Numbered from the stretch's first letter, positions 17,754 through 27,293 are shown. The stretch: 52,294 bases of DNA from Lachnospiraceae bacterium (GCA_017440375.1 JAFSHK010000020.1:1-52294), one strand, 5' to 3'. Notes: a model not told the origin generated them from the sequence alone. A program made the numbers and translations.

Positions 17754-20315
17754 CTATCTTCCGCAGCACTGCTTATACTTCTTGCCAGAACCACATGGAC
17801 AAGGATCATTCGGATATACTTTTGCTTCCGCACGCTTCACCGGTGCTTTTGGTGCTGTATCATCCTTATTTGTTCCTGTTACTTTCGCAACCTGTTCTCT
17901 TTCTACCTTCTGTTCAATGCGTACGTGGAATAAAAGCCGAACTGTTTCTTCTTTAATATTCTGTGTCATTTCATCAAACATATCATAACCGCTCATTTTG
18001 TACTCAACAAGTGGATTCTTCTGTCCATATGCCTGTAAGCCGATACCCTGACGTAACTGATCCATATCATCGATATGATCCATCCATTTTCTGTCAATTA
18101 CCTTCAACAAAATAACTCGTTCAATTTCTCGAATCGCTTCCGTTTCCGGGAACTCAGCTTCTTTGCTCTCATATAATTTAACAGCTTCTTCTTTTAACTG
18201 TTGCTTCAAACTATTCTTCTTCGGTTTTAAAACACGCTCCGCATTAACAGGCTGTAGCGGAATCGTCGGCAGAAGTAAGGTATTGAGTTCATTGAAATCC
18301 CACTCTTCGAAATCATTATCATCACTGATACAAGTATCAATACATTCCTCTGTAATGTCTGTAATCATTTTGTAGATTACATCACGCATACTTTCACCGT
18401 TTAATACACGTCTTCTTTCTTCGTAAATGATTTCTCTCTGCTCATTCATAACCTGATCATATTCAAGCAAGTTCTTTCTGATACCGAAGTTATTACTTTC
18501 AATCTTCTTCTGCGCGGATTCTATTGCTTTGGTCAATGCTTTATGCTCAATTTCTTGTCCTTCCGGAATACCAAGTGCATTGAACATAGCAATCATTCTT
18601 TCAGAACCGAACAATCTCATCAAATCATCTTCCAGAGAAATATAGAATTTGGATTCACCCGGATCACCCTGACGACCGGAACGACCACGCAACTGATTAT
18701 CAATACGTCTGGATTCATGCCGTTCTGTACCGATAATTTTCAAACCGCCTGCGGCTCTGGCTTCTTCATCCAACTTAATATCCGTACCACGACCAGCCAT
18801 ATTCGTTGCAATGGTAACGGCACCGTGAACACCGGCATCTGCCACAATCTCCGCCTCTAACTCATGGAATTTCGCATTCAAGACCTTATGCTCGATTCCT
18901 CTTTTCTTCAAAAGAGCGCTCAGTTCTTCGGAAGCTTCAATCGTAATCGTACCGACAAGTACCGGCTGTCCTTTTGCATGCGCTTCTATAACAGACTCTA
19001 CAATTGCATTCAGCTTCTCTTTTCTTGTTTTGTAAACAGCATCCTGATGGTCGATTCTGGCAACCGGTCTGTTGGTTGGAATTTCCACAACATCCATACC
19101 ATAAATATCACGAAACTCCTTCTCTTCCGTCAAAGCAGTACCGGTCATACCGGCAATCTTCTCGAATTTATTAAAGAAGTTCTGGAATGTAATATTTGCA
19201 AGTGTTTTACTTTCTCGTTTAACTTTCACATGCTCTTTTGCTTCAATTGCCTGATGCAAACCGTCAGAATAACGACGTCCCGGCATAATACGTCCGGTAA
19301 ACTCATCGACAATCATAACCTGATCGTCCTTCACTACATAATCCTGATCACGGAACATCAGATTGTGTGCACGAAGAGCAAGAATAATATTATGCTGAAT
19401 TTCCAAATTTTCTGGGTCAGCAAGGTTTTCAATCTGGAAGAATCGTTCTACTTTGGAAACACCCTGCGCGGTTAAATTAACAACTTTATCCTTCTCATTT
19501 ACAATGAAGTCACCCGTTTCTTCCTGTTGAATTCCCATAATGGCATCCATTTTGGAAAGCTGTTCCATATCCTCACCACGAGTCATCTGTCTGGCAAGAA
19601 TATCACAAGCCTCATATAATTTGGTAGATTTGCCACTTTGTCCGGAAATAATAAGCGGTGTTCTTGCTTCGTCGATTAGAACAGAGTCAACCTCATCGAT
19701 GATTGCAAAATGCAAATCACGAAGTACAAGCTGCTCTTTATAAATAACCATATTATCACGCAAATAATCAAAACCCAGTTCATTATTCGTAACGTAGGTA
19801 ATATCACATCCATATGCTTCTCTACGCTCTTCCGGTTTCATGCTGTTCAAAACAACACCAACCTTCAGACCTAAAAATTCATGAACCTGTCCCATCCACT
19901 CAGCATCACGCTTTGCCAGATAATCATTGACAGTAACAACATGCACGCCTTTACCTTCCAGCGCATTCAAATAAGCCGGTAAAAGACAGGTCTGTGTCTT
20001 ACCTTCACCGGTTCTCATTTCTGCAATACGTCCCTGATGCAAAACAATACCACCAATTAACTGTACGCGATAATGTTCTGTGTTCATCACTCGTCTTGCT
20101 GCTTCTCTCACCGTTGCATATGCCTCCGGAAGCAAGTCGTCCAGTGTTTCGCCTTCCTGTAATCTTTTCTTATATTCCTTAGTTTTATCTCTAAGTTGTT
20201 CGTCTGTGAGTGCCATCATGGTATCTCTCAAAGACTCAATTTTATTAACCAATCCTTCGATTCTTCTTAATTCTCTTTCGCTATGTGTTCCGAAAACTTT
20301 CTGTACTACGTTCAT
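17754..20315 (-). CDS. secA: Preprotein translocase ATPase SecA
   Basis: SecA drives protein export through SecYEG. The 853-residue product has Walker A MRTGEGKT (about residue 102), the [13 protein letters not shown] motif, the preprotein cross-linking domain, [11 protein letters not shown], the [13 protein letters not shown] motif, and a C-terminal zinc-binding SEC-C tail [14 protein letters not shown]. Length and order are normal for SecA1. AAGGAG precedes the ATG. A sigma-A type promoter lies just upstream (20365-20393), and prfB follows after 78 bp on the same strand. Confidence 0.98.
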   Translation of the reverse strand: MNVVQKVFGTHSERELRRIEGLVNKIESLRDTMMALTDEQLRDKTKEYKKRLQEGETLDDLLPEAYATVREAARRVMNTEHYRVQLIGGIVLHQGRIAEMRTGEGKTQTCLLPAYLNALEGKGVHVVTVNDYLAKRDAEWMGQVHEFLGLKVGVVLNSMKPEERREAYGCDITYVTNNELGFDYLRDNMVIYKEQLVLRDLHFAIIDEVDSVLIDEARTPLIISGQSGKSTKLYEACDILARQMTRGEDMEQLSKMDAIMGIQQEETGDFIVNEKDKVVNLTAQGVSKVERFFQIENLADPENLEIQHNIILALRAHNLMFRDQDYVVKDDQVMIVDEFTGRIMPGRRYSDGLHQAIEAKEHVKVKRESKTLANITFQNFFNKFEKIAGMTGTALTEEKEFRDIYGMDVVEIPTNRPVARIDHQDAVYKTRKEKLNAIVESVIEAHAKGQPVLVGTITIEASEELSALLKKRGIEHKVLNAKFHELEAEIVADAGVHGAVTIATNMAGRGTDIKLDEEARAAGGLKIIGTERHESRRIDNQLRGRSGRQGDPGESKFYISLEDDLMRLFGSERMIAMFNALGIPEGQEIEHKALTKAIESAQKKIESNNFGIRKNLLEYDQVMNEQREIIYEERRRVLNGESMRDVIYKMITDITEECIDTCISDDNDFEEWDFNELNTLLLPTIPLQPVNAERVLKPKKNSLKQQLKEEAVKLYESKEAEFPETEAIREIERVILLKVIDRKWMDHIDDMDQLRQGIGLQAYGQKNPLVEYKMSGYDMFDEMTQNIKEETVRLLFHVRIEQKVEREQVAKVTGTNKDDTAPKAPVKRAEAKVYPNDPCPCGSGKKYKQCCGR

Positions 20316-20364
20316 GATTTTCTCCTTAACATGCTTTCCCTTTTACGGAAAAATACCAAACTAT

Positions 20365-20393
20365 ATTCTAACAGATTTGGTATACAAATTCAA
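20365..20393 (-). promoter_or_regulatory. Sigma-A type promoter of secA
   Basis: On the minus strand -35 TTGAAT is followed by a 17-bp spacer and -10 TAGAAT, about 50 bp before the secA start codon. The inverted repeat TACCAAA/TTTGGTA overlaps the spacer and -10 and could be an operator or a leader hairpin. Confidence 0.65.
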
Positions 20394-20494
20394 CCTCTTA
20401 CCATTTCAACGTATGCCCTGATTACCTAGTAACATTTAAAAGAACAAAACATGAAGGATATTTTCATTGCGTTTCTACTACCTATCTACATAAA

Positions 20495-20842
20495 TTAGTC
20501 TTCATATAAATCTCCACTGTTTTCTTTGTTCAGTGTTCCGCAAAGTTCAATCATCAGAAACTTTGTCAAATCAGTTACAACCGGTCTATGTAGTGTGCCT
20601 TTAGGAACAATAATAAACTCACCTGCTTTCACAAAGTGCAAACCTTCTTCTGTTTCCAGATGAAATTGCCCTTCCAGAACATAAAACAATTCATCCGATT
20701 CTTCATGCACATGAAAATCCAATGTCCGATTCGCAACCCGCACAACACTCAGCATATGCGGATTCAAAAAACCAATTTTCTGATACACATATAACTGCTC
20801 CACTGCATTTACTTCTTCCATCAAATTTACTACTTTTAACAT
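20495..20842 (-). CDS. Cupin-domain protein
   Basis: The 115-residue product is a single small cupin: the motif FHVHEESDELFYVLEGQF supplies the His/Glu metal ligands (H-x-H-x5-E-like) and GEFIIVPKGTLHRPV supplies the late His. It is probably a metal-binding enzyme or sensor in the cytoplasm; the substrate is unknown. I take the ATG giving MLKVVNLMEE as start because the extension upstream uses TTG and crosses a palindrome, although no strong ribosome binding site is seen for any choice. It is divergent from a LysR-type gene 78 bp away, which makes it a likely target of that regulator. Confidence 0.82.
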   Translation of the reverse strand: MLKVVNLMEEVNAVEQLYVYQKIGFLNPHMLSVVRVANRTLDFHVHEESDELFYVLEGQFHLETEEGLHFVKAGEFIIVPKGTLHRPVVTDLTKFLMIELCGTLNKENSGDLYED

Positions 20843-20858
20843 AACTAAATAGATTGTT

Positions 20859-20875
20859 TTGATTGATTCAATCAA
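20859..20875. promoter_or_regulatory. Palindrome between cupin and LysR genes, candidate operator
   Basis: TTGATTGATTCAATCAA is a perfect 8-1-8 palindrome. It lies in the 78-bp divergent intergenic region, 17 bp before the cupin start and 45 bp before the LysR start. LysR regulators usually bind such a site between themselves and a divergent target. Confidence 0.55.
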
Positions 20876-20920
20876 CAATATTGATAATTAAACATTATTA
20901 AACTTTATCATGGAGAAAAA

Positions 20921-21805
20921 ATGGAAATTAAGAATTTGCAAACTTTTCTTGCTTTAAGCAGAATATTAAACTTTACAAAAACAGCAGAGGAATTGGGATA
21001 TGCCCAATCAAATATTACGTCTCAAATTAAACAACTGGAAAACGAATTCGGGGTATTGCTCTTTAATCGTTTGGGTCACACAATAACTCTTACTGAAAAA
21101 GGAAAAGAGCTTGTTCCATATGCAGCGGGGATTATAGCGCTCGCAAACGAGGCTTCTATCCAGATGTCTGCACACACCAAAAGAAGAATTACAATTGCAG
21201 CCTCAGAATCACTCTGTATCTATCGCCTCCCTCAGATTCTCAATGATTTCAAACAAAGCTATCCCGACACAGAAATCTTGATACAAATGATAGATACAAA
21301 CGACTTCGTCCCCTACCTGACAGCAAATCAAATTGATGCTGCCTACGCATTGGAGTCCCCCATAAATAATCCATACATAAAGCATTTTACAAATCACTCC
21401 GAAAAAATAGGGCTTTATGCAATTCCACAAAATCCACTTGCTGCCCAAAAAAGACTTTCCGTTACCGACTTTCATAATGTACCATTCATTTTTACGGGAA
21501 AAAGCTGCTGCTATCGCAATGCCTTTATTAAAGATTTAGAATCTGCAGAAATAAAGCCCAATATTGTATTAGAAACCAGCAGTCTGCAAGTTATAAAAGA
21601 AATGACTTTGAGCGGTCTGGGAATTTGCGTTTTACCGGAAATGGCAGTAAAAAAAGAATTGTCTGAGGGCAAACTTGTCCCCCTTGATTACTCCACTAAG
21701 TATGCTATTTCATCCCAGCTTATATGTCATAAAAACAAATGGATTTCTCCGGAGTTAAATGCATTCATCAATTGTGCTTCCAAATACACAAATGGCTCAT
21801 CATAA
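20921..21805 (+). CDS. LysR-family transcriptional regulator
   Basis: The 294-residue protein has the N-terminal winged helix typical of LysR (MEIKNLQTFLALSRILNFTK, then AEELGYAQSNITSQIKQLE) and a C-terminal periplasmic-binding-like effector domain (about 90-290). GGAG precedes the ATG. The divergent cupin gene and the palindrome between them suggest autoregulation and control of the cupin gene. It also precedes ptb-buk on the same strand, but those genes have their own promoter, so control of butyrate formation is only a possibility. The effector is unknown. Confidence 0.93.
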   Translation: MEIKNLQTFLALSRILNFTKTAEELGYAQSNITSQIKQLENEFGVLLFNRLGHTITLTEKGKELVPYAAGIIALANEASIQMSAHTKRRITIAASESLCIYRLPQILNDFKQSYPDTEILIQMIDTNDFVPYLTANQIDAAYALESPINNPYIKHFTNHSEKIGLYAIPQNPLAAQKRLSVTDFHNVPFIFTGKSCCYRNAFIKDLESAEIKPNIVLETSSLQVIKEMTLSGLGICVLPEMAVKKELSEGKLVPLDYSTKYAISSQLICHKNKWISPELNAFINCASKYTNGSS

Positions 21806-21863
21806 TCTCAAAAATGGGTCGAATATTTTCTTAAAAAAATATGAAATAAAACGTCTACAAAAT

Positions 21864-21892
21864 TTGCTTTTTGCTCCTAGAAGTGTTATTAT
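21864..21892 (+). promoter_or_regulatory. Promoter of ptb-buk
   Basis: TTGCTT, a 17-bp spacer and TATTAT stand about 95 bp before the ptb start codon, giving a leader of roughly 85-90 nt. Confidence 0.55.
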
Positions 21893-21987
21893 TTTAACAA
21901 ATGCGGAAATATTTCATACGCAGTGAACACGTACGTAAGTTTTTCCACAATACTAAAAATAAAAATCATAAGTACGAGGTGCAGAAA

Positions 21988-22905
21988 ATGAGTAAGAGTT
22001 TTAATGACTTATTATCTAAGGTATCTGAGTGCAGCGTGAAAAAAGTCGCTGTAGCAGTTGCTCAGGACAGTGCTGTATTAGAAGCCGTACAGGCTGCAAA
22101 AGAACGTAACATCGCAGAAGCTATTTTAGTTGGTGATGAAGACAAAATCAAAGAAATTGCAGCTTCTATGAACATCGATGTTAACGGTTTTGAAATCATC
22201 GATGAAAAAGATGAATATACGGCTGCATTAAAAGCAGTGGAATTAGTACATAACGGTAAAGCAGATATGTACATGAAAGGGTTAATCGATACAAAATCCT
22301 TCTTAAAGAGCGTTCTTGACAAGGAAGTTGGTTTAAGAACAGGTAAACCATTATCTCACGTTTGTGTATTTGAAATTGAAGGCGTAGACCATCTGTTATT
22401 CTTATCCGATGTTGCTTTCATGACATACCCTACTTTGGAAGACAAAATGCACATCATTGAAAATACAGTTGAAATCTGCCACGCTTGCGGCATCCCTAAT
22501 CCAAAGGTTGCTCCGCTTGCAGCAGTTGAAGTTGTTAACCCGAAAATGCCTGTTACTGTAGAAGCTCAGGAATTAACTCAGATGTGTGAAGAAGGCAAAA
22601 TTACAGGCTGTATCGTAGACGGTCCTCTTTCCTTAGACCTTGCTATTGATCCGGAAGCTGCAAAACACAAAGGTGCAGAAGGCAGAAAAATCGTTGGTGA
22701 TGCAGATGTTCTTCTTTTCCCTGACATTCACGCAGGTAACCTTGTGTACAAATGTCTTGTACACACAGCAAACGTAAAGAACGGAAATATCTTAACAGGT
22801 ACAAAAGCACCGGTTATCTTAACTTCCCGTTCCGATGATTTCGAGACAAAGGTAAACTCTATTGCTCTTGGTGCGGTTGTAGCCGAGGCTCTAAAGAATT
22901 GCTAA
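21988..22905 (+). CDS. ptb: Phosphate butyryltransferase
   Basis: Ptb converts butyryl-CoA and phosphate to butyryl phosphate and CoA. The 305-residue product shows the phosphotransacylase fold features (AILVGDEDKIKEIA, MKGLIDTKSFLKSVLD, FLSDVAFMTYPTLEDK, CIVDGPLSLDLAID, DVLLFPDIHAGNLVYK). The start at MSKSFNDLL is chosen for GAGGTG eight bases upstream; the frame is open 29 codons further, but that part lies in the leader. It is followed by buk after 67 bp, so the pair gives the kinase route to butyrate with ATP gain. Branched-chain or other acyl-CoAs are possible alternative substrates. Confidence 0.95.
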   Translation: MSKSFNDLLSKVSECSVKKVAVAVAQDSAVLEAVQAAKERNIAEAILVGDEDKIKEIAASMNIDVNGFEIIDEKDEYTAALKAVELVHNGKADMYMKGLIDTKSFLKSVLDKEVGLRTGKPLSHVCVFEIEGVDHLLFLSDVAFMTYPTLEDKMHIIENTVEICHACGIPNPKVAPLAAVEVVNPKMPVTVEAQELTQMCEEGKITGCIVDGPLSLDLAIDPEAAKHKGAEGRKIVGDADVLLFPDIHAGNLVYKCLVHTANVKNGNILTGTKAPVILTSRSDDFETKVNSIALGAVVAEALKNC

Positions 22906-22972
22906 CAATTCTCCCCAGGTAATTAACACATAAAAACTATTTTGATAAATAAAATAAGAAAGGAAGAAAATT

Positions 22973-24040
22973 ATGGCTGTTAAAAGTTTAATTATCAACC
23001 CAGGTTCAACTTCCACCAAAATCGGTGTTTTTGAAGATGAAACCTTATTATTTGAAGAAACCTTAAGACATTCTACAGAAGAAATCGCTCAGTACGCTTC
23101 TATCGTAGACCAGAAGGATTTCCGTAAAAACATCATCATCAATCTTTTGAATGAAAAAGATTTTGATATCAACTCCTTAAATATGGTAGTTGGCCGTGGT
23201 GGTATGTTGAAACCTATCCCTGGCGGTACTTATGCGGTAAGCGATGACTTGTTAGAAGATTTAAAAATTGGTAAACAGGGACAGCACGCTTCTAACTTAG
23301 GCGGTATCCTTGCAAGAGAAATCGCTGATTCCATCGGTGTTCCTTCCTACATTGTTGACCCAGTTGTTGTAGACGAATTAGAGCCTACTTCCAGATACTC
23401 CGGTGTACCGGAACTCCCAAGAACAAGCGTATTCCACGCATTAAATCAGAAAGCAGTTGCTAAACGTTATGCAAAAGAAGTGGGAAAAGCTTATGATTCC
23501 TTAAATCTGGTTGTTGTTCACATGGGTGGTGGTGTTTCCGTTGGTGCTCACAAACTCGGTAAAGTTGTTGACGTATTCAACGCTTTAGATGGTGACGGTG
23601 CTTTTTCTCCTGAAAGAGCCGGTGCAGTTCCAAGCGGTGCCCTTATCAAAATGTGTTTCTCCGGTCAGTACACAGAGAAAGAAATTTACAAAAAAATTGT
23701 TGGTAATGGTGGTTTCAATGCATACTGCGGAACAAACGACATGAGAGATGTTGAAAAAATGGTAAATAACGGCGATACAAAAGCCGCTGAAATCCGCGAA
23801 GCTTTCATCACTCAGGTTGCAAAAGATATCGGTTCTATGGCTTGTGTCTTAAATGGAAAAGTTGACCAGATTATCGTAACAGGCGGTATCGCTTATGATA
23901 AAGTTGTTGTTGCAGGTCTGAAAGAAAGAGCCGGCTGGATTGCCCCAATGACAATCTATCCTGGTGAAGATGAATTGCTTGCACTTGTTCAGGGTGGTCT
24001 TCGTGTATTAAATGGCGAAGAAGAAGCTATGAAATACTAA
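22973..24040 (+). CDS. buk: Butyrate kinase
   Basis: Butyrate kinase turns butyryl phosphate and ADP into butyrate and ATP. The 355-residue acetokinase-family protein has [15 protein letters not shown] at the N terminus, [12 protein letters not shown] in the phosphate loop, [17 protein letters not shown], and the late VTGGIAYDK motif. Length and order are typical for Buk. AAAGGA precedes the ATG. It is the second gene of the ptb-buk operon, ended by a clear terminator. Confidence 0.96.
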   Translation: MAVKSLIINPGSTSTKIGVFEDETLLFEETLRHSTEEIAQYASIVDQKDFRKNIIINLLNEKDFDINSLNMVVGRGGMLKPIPGGTYAVSDDLLEDLKIGKQGQHASNLGGILAREIADSIGVPSYIVDPVVVDELEPTSRYSGVPELPRTSVFHALNQKAVAKRYAKEVGKAYDSLNLVVVHMGGGVSVGAHKLGKVVDVFNALDGDGAFSPERAGAVPSGALIKMCFSGQYTEKEIYKKIVGNGGFNAYCGTNDMRDVEKMVNNGDTKAAEIREAFITQVAKDIGSMACVLNGKVDQIIVTGGIAYDKVVVAGLKERAGWIAPMTIYPGEDELLALVQGGLRVLNGEEEAMKY

Positions 24041-24068
24041 TTTACTGCATACAAATATTACAAAAAAT

Positions 24069-24099
24069 GCCAGAGAATTTGCTTCTCTGGCGTTTTTTT
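24069..24099. terminator. Bidirectional terminator after buk
   Basis: GCCAGAGAA pairs with TTCTCTGGC around TTTGC, flanked by six As and seven Ts. It ends the plus-strand buk transcript. On the minus strand it directly follows the stop codon of a decayed membrane-protein gene, which overlaps the T tract. Confidence 0.92.
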
Positions 24100-24339
24100 A
24101 CTGTGTATCTTCTGTTATATCATTGTGCTCGACTATAAATGGTTCTTCACTTTTCCACACACCGACAACAATTAGAAATATCAATCCTACAAGTGCAGTT
24201 AACAAATCCGGTAAAAATGCAGCAATTCATCAATCATAGCTGGCGGCACCAATAATAAAAACACTGCAATCAGCATAATAACCAACATAAAAATCCAATA
24301 GTATAGCCGACTCAATTTTCCTTCCCTTAACTTTTCCAT
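24098..24339 (-). pseudogene. Frameshifted small two-helix membrane protein
   Basis: A good start (AAGGAG, eight bases, ATG at 24339) begins MEKLREGKLSRLYYWIFM and a first transmembrane helix ending VPPAMIDE. The frame then stops after LLHFYRIC. In the +1 alternative frame the sequence continues AFLPDLLTALVGLIFLIVVG and ends VEHNDITEDTQ with a stop. The whole span is 242 nt, one short of a multiple of three, so a single-base deletion near 24225 explains it. The intact protein would be about 80 residues. The family is not known to me. Without a read check, a sequencing error cannot be excluded. Confidence 0.6.
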
Positions 24340-24371
24340 TTCACAATCTCCTTAAGTACTTTTCTCTTTCC

Positions 24372-24625
24372 CTAGCTTTCCTCGCTTGTCATCTGATTTA
24401 ATTCCTCGGCTAAATCCTTAATCCGCTCTACCATTGTGCCATCTTTCAAAACAGAATACTCTCCCTTAGACTTTTTAAACTAAAATCTTCTTTTCTAACA
24501 AAAGTATACACCATCCGTTTTTTTCATGTACATACATTTTTCTATGAATTGGTAAGCAGACTGTCAAGGGTCTGTGCTGTATATTCCGCTCCGTTATGAC
24601 AGAGAATGCTGTTGCCATTTGATAC
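24372..24625 (-). pseudogene. Collapsed remnant copy of the chemoreceptor / small exported protein / deacetylase locus
   Basis: Four segments match, in the same order, parts of the intact minus-strand locus at 27457-30511. 24372-24442 encodes [20 protein letters not shown] and matches the C terminus of the chemotaxis protein. 24450-24463 matches the EYSV part of the 136-residue protein. About 24498-24551 matches the intergenic DNA at about 29483-29535. 24547-24622 encodes NSILCHNGAEYTAQTLDSLL, matching the deacetylase C terminus. Everything between has been deleted, leaving no functional gene. The rest of 24340-24696 is AT-rich and holds nothing else. Confidence 0.75.
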
Positions 24626-24696
24626 AAAAGTAAAGAAAATAAACAAAGGAACAAGAATTAAAATTCTCACTCCATTATTTATATATACAATTGAAT

Positions 24697-25137
24697 TTAT
24701 CGTTCCATACGAACAAGAAACTCGGTTGTATCTTCCTCATATTTCTTTTCATTTGTTATGTCAAAACCGTGTCGCTTGTAAAATGCTATTGCTTTTGTAT
24801 TTTTCTCTAAAGCCCACAAAAAATTGACATTCTTTTCGGCTATCGCATATTCCAACAATTCAGCTCCAATAGACTTTCCTTGAAGAGCAGGCTCTACAAA
24901 CAATTTTTTTACTTCTTCCTTTTCTATTTGAATAAATCCTTTTATAACACCATCATCATAAACCCAAATGCTGTCCAAATCATTCACATAGTTAGCAATT
25001 TGCTTAGAAATCTTAAGTTCTTCAAAATAGAAGCTGTCATCTCGAAATATTGGATAGAAATTTAATCTATAATTGAACACTAAAATTTCCGCAATCCTCT
25101 CTATATCTTCACATCTTGCTTGTCTTATATAGTTCAT
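24697..25137 (-). CDS. GNAT-family N-acetyltransferase
   Basis: The 146-residue product is a single GNAT domain: an N-terminal strand IRQARCEDIERIAEIL, the acetyl-CoA loop region LFVEPALQGKSIGAELLEYA, and the late NTKAIAFYKRHGFDI. The substrate is unknown. The ATG giving MNYIRQARC is preferred to one 13 codons upstream because the homology begins there and GAGG stands near it, although the spacing is short. It is the only intact gene in the decayed stretch 24098-25941. A tandem repeat lies 46 bp upstream. Confidence 0.82.
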   Translation of the reverse strand: MNYIRQARCEDIERIAEILVFNYRLNFYPIFRDDSFYFEELKISKQIANYVNDLDSIWVYDDGVIKGFIQIEKEEVKKLFVEPALQGKSIGAELLEYAIAEKNVNFLWALEKNTKAIAFYKRHGFDITNEKKYEEDTTEFLVRMER

Positions 25138-25182
25138 TTTCCTCACCGCCAAATTAAAAGTTGTCGACATATTCATTACACC

Positions 25183-25294
25183 CCGACCAAACGTGCTTTT
25201 TTCTTCTTTAGTAGGGTGCTACTCTTGCTTTCTGCCCGACTTAAATCTCGTCTTTTCTTCTTTAGTAGGGCTCTTCTCTTGCTTTCTGCCCGAC
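25183..25294 (-). repeat. Two-copy 53/54-bp tandem repeat
   Basis: CCGAC recurs at 25183, 25236 and 25290, and each interval contains TTTAGTAGGG followed by CTCTTGCTTTCTGCCCGAC, so there are two near-identical units with period 53-54. On the minus strand one frame reads about 18 codons per unit (SGRKQEKSPTKEEKTRFK), interrupted by a stop in the second unit. I have the impression that related units occur elsewhere in Lachnospiraceae genomes, but cannot confirm it here. Confidence 0.7.
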
Positions 25295-25396
25295 TAAATT
25301 GTATTTATCTTTTCATAGTCGGAAATTTTACATATTTTCCACTCTGGCAACACATCAACTTCAACTAACTCGACAAATTGGAATTCAAGCCAACCA

Positions 25397-25820
25397 CTAA
25401 ATATCAAACCAATAAAAGGGTCTTTCCTTAATTTTTATGAATCCTACACTTTCTGCTAAACAAATAGAACCCTTATTTGATTCTACACAATCCCAATGAG
25501 GCACCAAATCACATTCCATGCAATGTTTTACAAAAGCACAGGCAAGCGCTTTTGCAACTCCTCTTTTTCGATGCCCTTCTAAAACTTCAACGTCAATCGG
25601 TATGTATTTTTCATATCTTCCCGAGCCAAAAATAATTCCTACGATTTCTTTATCCTTTACTGCTATGAAAGATATTCAATGTCAGTTCTGTTACAGGCTC
25701 AATTCGATATCCACTTGGCACAGCAATTTCCACATTCGTATTCTCATATATTTCATAGGAATATTCTAATTCATGCTCAATTTTTTTATTTTGAAATAAA
25801 TATAACAATTGGTCTTGCAA
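25397..25820 (-). pseudogene. Broken GNAT acetyltransferase gene
   Basis: The minus strand encodes LYLFQNKKIEHELEYSYEIY and GYRIEPVTELTLNIF in one frame. In a second frame it encodes AVKDKEIVGIIFGSGRYEKY, VEVLEGHRKRGVAKALACAF and HWDCVESNKGSICLAESVGF before a stop at 25397. The second part is the acetyl-CoA-binding and C-terminal half of a GNAT_acetyltran-type protein. The reading frame changes near 25672 and the middle of the domain is too short, so there is a deletion as well as a frame change. It lies upstream of the tandem repeat and the intact GNAT gene. Confidence 0.65.
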
Positions 25821-25927
25821 CCTCCTACTGCATATGAGTATGTTACTCCCAGCATATTATCGTCGCTGAACCAACATTCTCCTTTGCAATCACCATTTAA
25901 AATTCCAGACTGACTTGGGGTTTTCAC
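25766..25927 (-). other. Possible small ORF with two C-x3-C pairs
   Basis: A 53-codon frame from a GTG (25927) to a TAG (25766) contains CKGEC and, 18 residues later, CKTNC. A weak GGGAA lies about ten bases before the GTG. It begins 15 bp after the ATPase stop codon and overlaps the first part of the broken GNAT gene in another frame. It could be a remnant of a larger gene rather than a real small protein. The evidence is only the open frame and the regular cysteine spacing. Confidence 0.25.
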
Positions 25928-25941
25928 TGTGAATTCCCAAA

Positions 25942-27273
25942 TCACTTCAAAAACAGAAGCATGTATATCGGCAACATCAAAATATCCGAATCTTTTTTCA
26001 AATCCTTCGTGTACACCAGATATTTTTCTAGTATACGGTCGGAATACTTCTCTGAAAAAGCATCCAAGGACTTATGTGTGTTATATCCAGATGATTTGAC
26101 TTCTATTGGACATATTTTATTTTTCTTAGAAAGCAAAAAGTCAATTTCATAATTATGCTTTGTCTTCTCATTCAAAAAAGTATAGTAATATAGCGCATGT
26201 CCATTTGCAACTAACATCTGTGCTACAACGTTTTCATAAACATATCCATAATTAACACTAAGCTTATCACTCAATAACTTTTCATAAATGATATTCTCTG
26301 TAAAATCTTTATCTTTAAAAATAAATGTGGTCAGCAATCCTGTGTCTGCCAAGAATAATTTAAATCGTCTCAGGTCCTTGGCATTAGCAAGCCCAACATT
26401 GGGATCATTGGCATGATATGCAATCTGAACCGTTCTCGAATCTACCATATCTGCAATTAATTCCAGAACAGTTTCTGCCCTTTCCCCGCTTAAAACACTG
26501 GATACCTGATAACGTGATGCGTTAGTATTAAGCTGAGCCGGTATTGCATCGAATAACATGGACATTCTTCCGGAAGTATCTATTTTTCGAAAATCATCCT
26601 CGTACAGCTTTAATATATCTCTTTTAACTTCATCAACTTTCCTAAAGTTATTTGCCTCAAGATACAACTCAACTGCCTGCGGCATGCCTCCAACCAGCAT
26701 ATATAGTCTGAAATCCCTCATAAGCTTTCGATGCACTGCATCCCCCAAAGGAATTTTTTTCTCAAAAACATTGGTCAAAAGTTTTGATGTAGTAGTATCA
26801 CCTGTTGCCCACAAAAATTCTTCAAAATCCATAGGAAACATACTTATCCTGCGTTCCTCACTTGGAATCAGAATATCCTTAATATTTTTTTGTATAGAAA
26901 TCAAGGAACCCGTTTCAATATAATCATATCTATGATCCTTAACCAGATGCTTGATTGCCTGACGTGCTTTAGGGCATAACTGCACCTCATCAAAAATAAT
27001 TACGGAATCTCTTTCATGTAAATCCGTTTTATATATCAACTGTAATCTTAGGAAAATATAATCTAAATCCGAAATGTCATCAAACAGCTCTCGCACCTCT
27101 TTTGATGCTTTAGAAAAATCTATCAGTATATAGCTCTTATACTCTTGCTTCGCAAAAGCTTCTGCCACAGTTGATTTTCCAACTCGTCTTGCTCCCTCAA
27201 TCAAAAGCGCAGTCTTACCATCGGACTCTTGCTTCCATTCCAAAACCTTACTATATATCTTTCTCTGAAACAT
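25942..27273 (-). CDS. AAA ATPase with DUF4143 domain
   Basis: The 443-residue protein has a P-loop (EGARRVGKST, about residue 30), Walker B-like SVIIFDEVQLCPKAR, a central winged-helix-like part, and a C-terminal DUF4143 nuclease-like domain (ENVVAQMLVANGHALYYYTF, then YEIDFLLSKKNKICPIEVKS, with the D-x-n-E-V-K pattern of a PD-(D/E)XK fold). Such ATPases are widespread in anaerobes and their role is unknown; regulation, toxin-like activity and DNA processing have been suggested. The start at MFQRKIYSK follows GCAGGAAA. A promoter with phased repeats lies upstream, which suggests autoregulation. Confidence 0.9.
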   Translation of the reverse strand: MFQRKIYSKVLEWKQESDGKTALLIEGARRVGKSTVAEAFAKQEYKSYILIDFSKASKEVRELFDDISDLDYIFLRLQLIYKTDLHERDSVIIFDEVQLCPKARQAIKHLVKDHRYDYIETGSLISIQKNIKDILIPSEERRISMFPMDFEEFLWATGDTTTSKLLTNVFEKKIPLGDAVHRKLMRDFRLYMLVGGMPQAVELYLEANNFRKVDEVKRDILKLYEDDFRKIDTSGRMSMLFDAIPAQLNTNASRYQVSSVLSGERAETVLELIADMVDSRTVQIAYHANDPNVGLANAKDLRRFKLFLADTGLLTTFIFKDKDFTENIIYEKLLSDKLSVNYGYVYENVVAQMLVANGHALYYYTFLNEKTKHNYEIDFLLSKKNKICPIEVKSSGYNTHKSLDAFSEKYSDRILEKYLVYTKDLKKDSDILMLPIYMLLFLK

Positions 27274-27293
27274 ATATATTTCCTGCCCTTCCA

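Noticed and set aside
18864-19475. A long plus-strand open frame opposite secA
   Set aside because: It is antisense to conserved secA codons, has no ribosome binding site and encodes a Phe/Cys-rich product typical of the reverse strand of low-GC genes.
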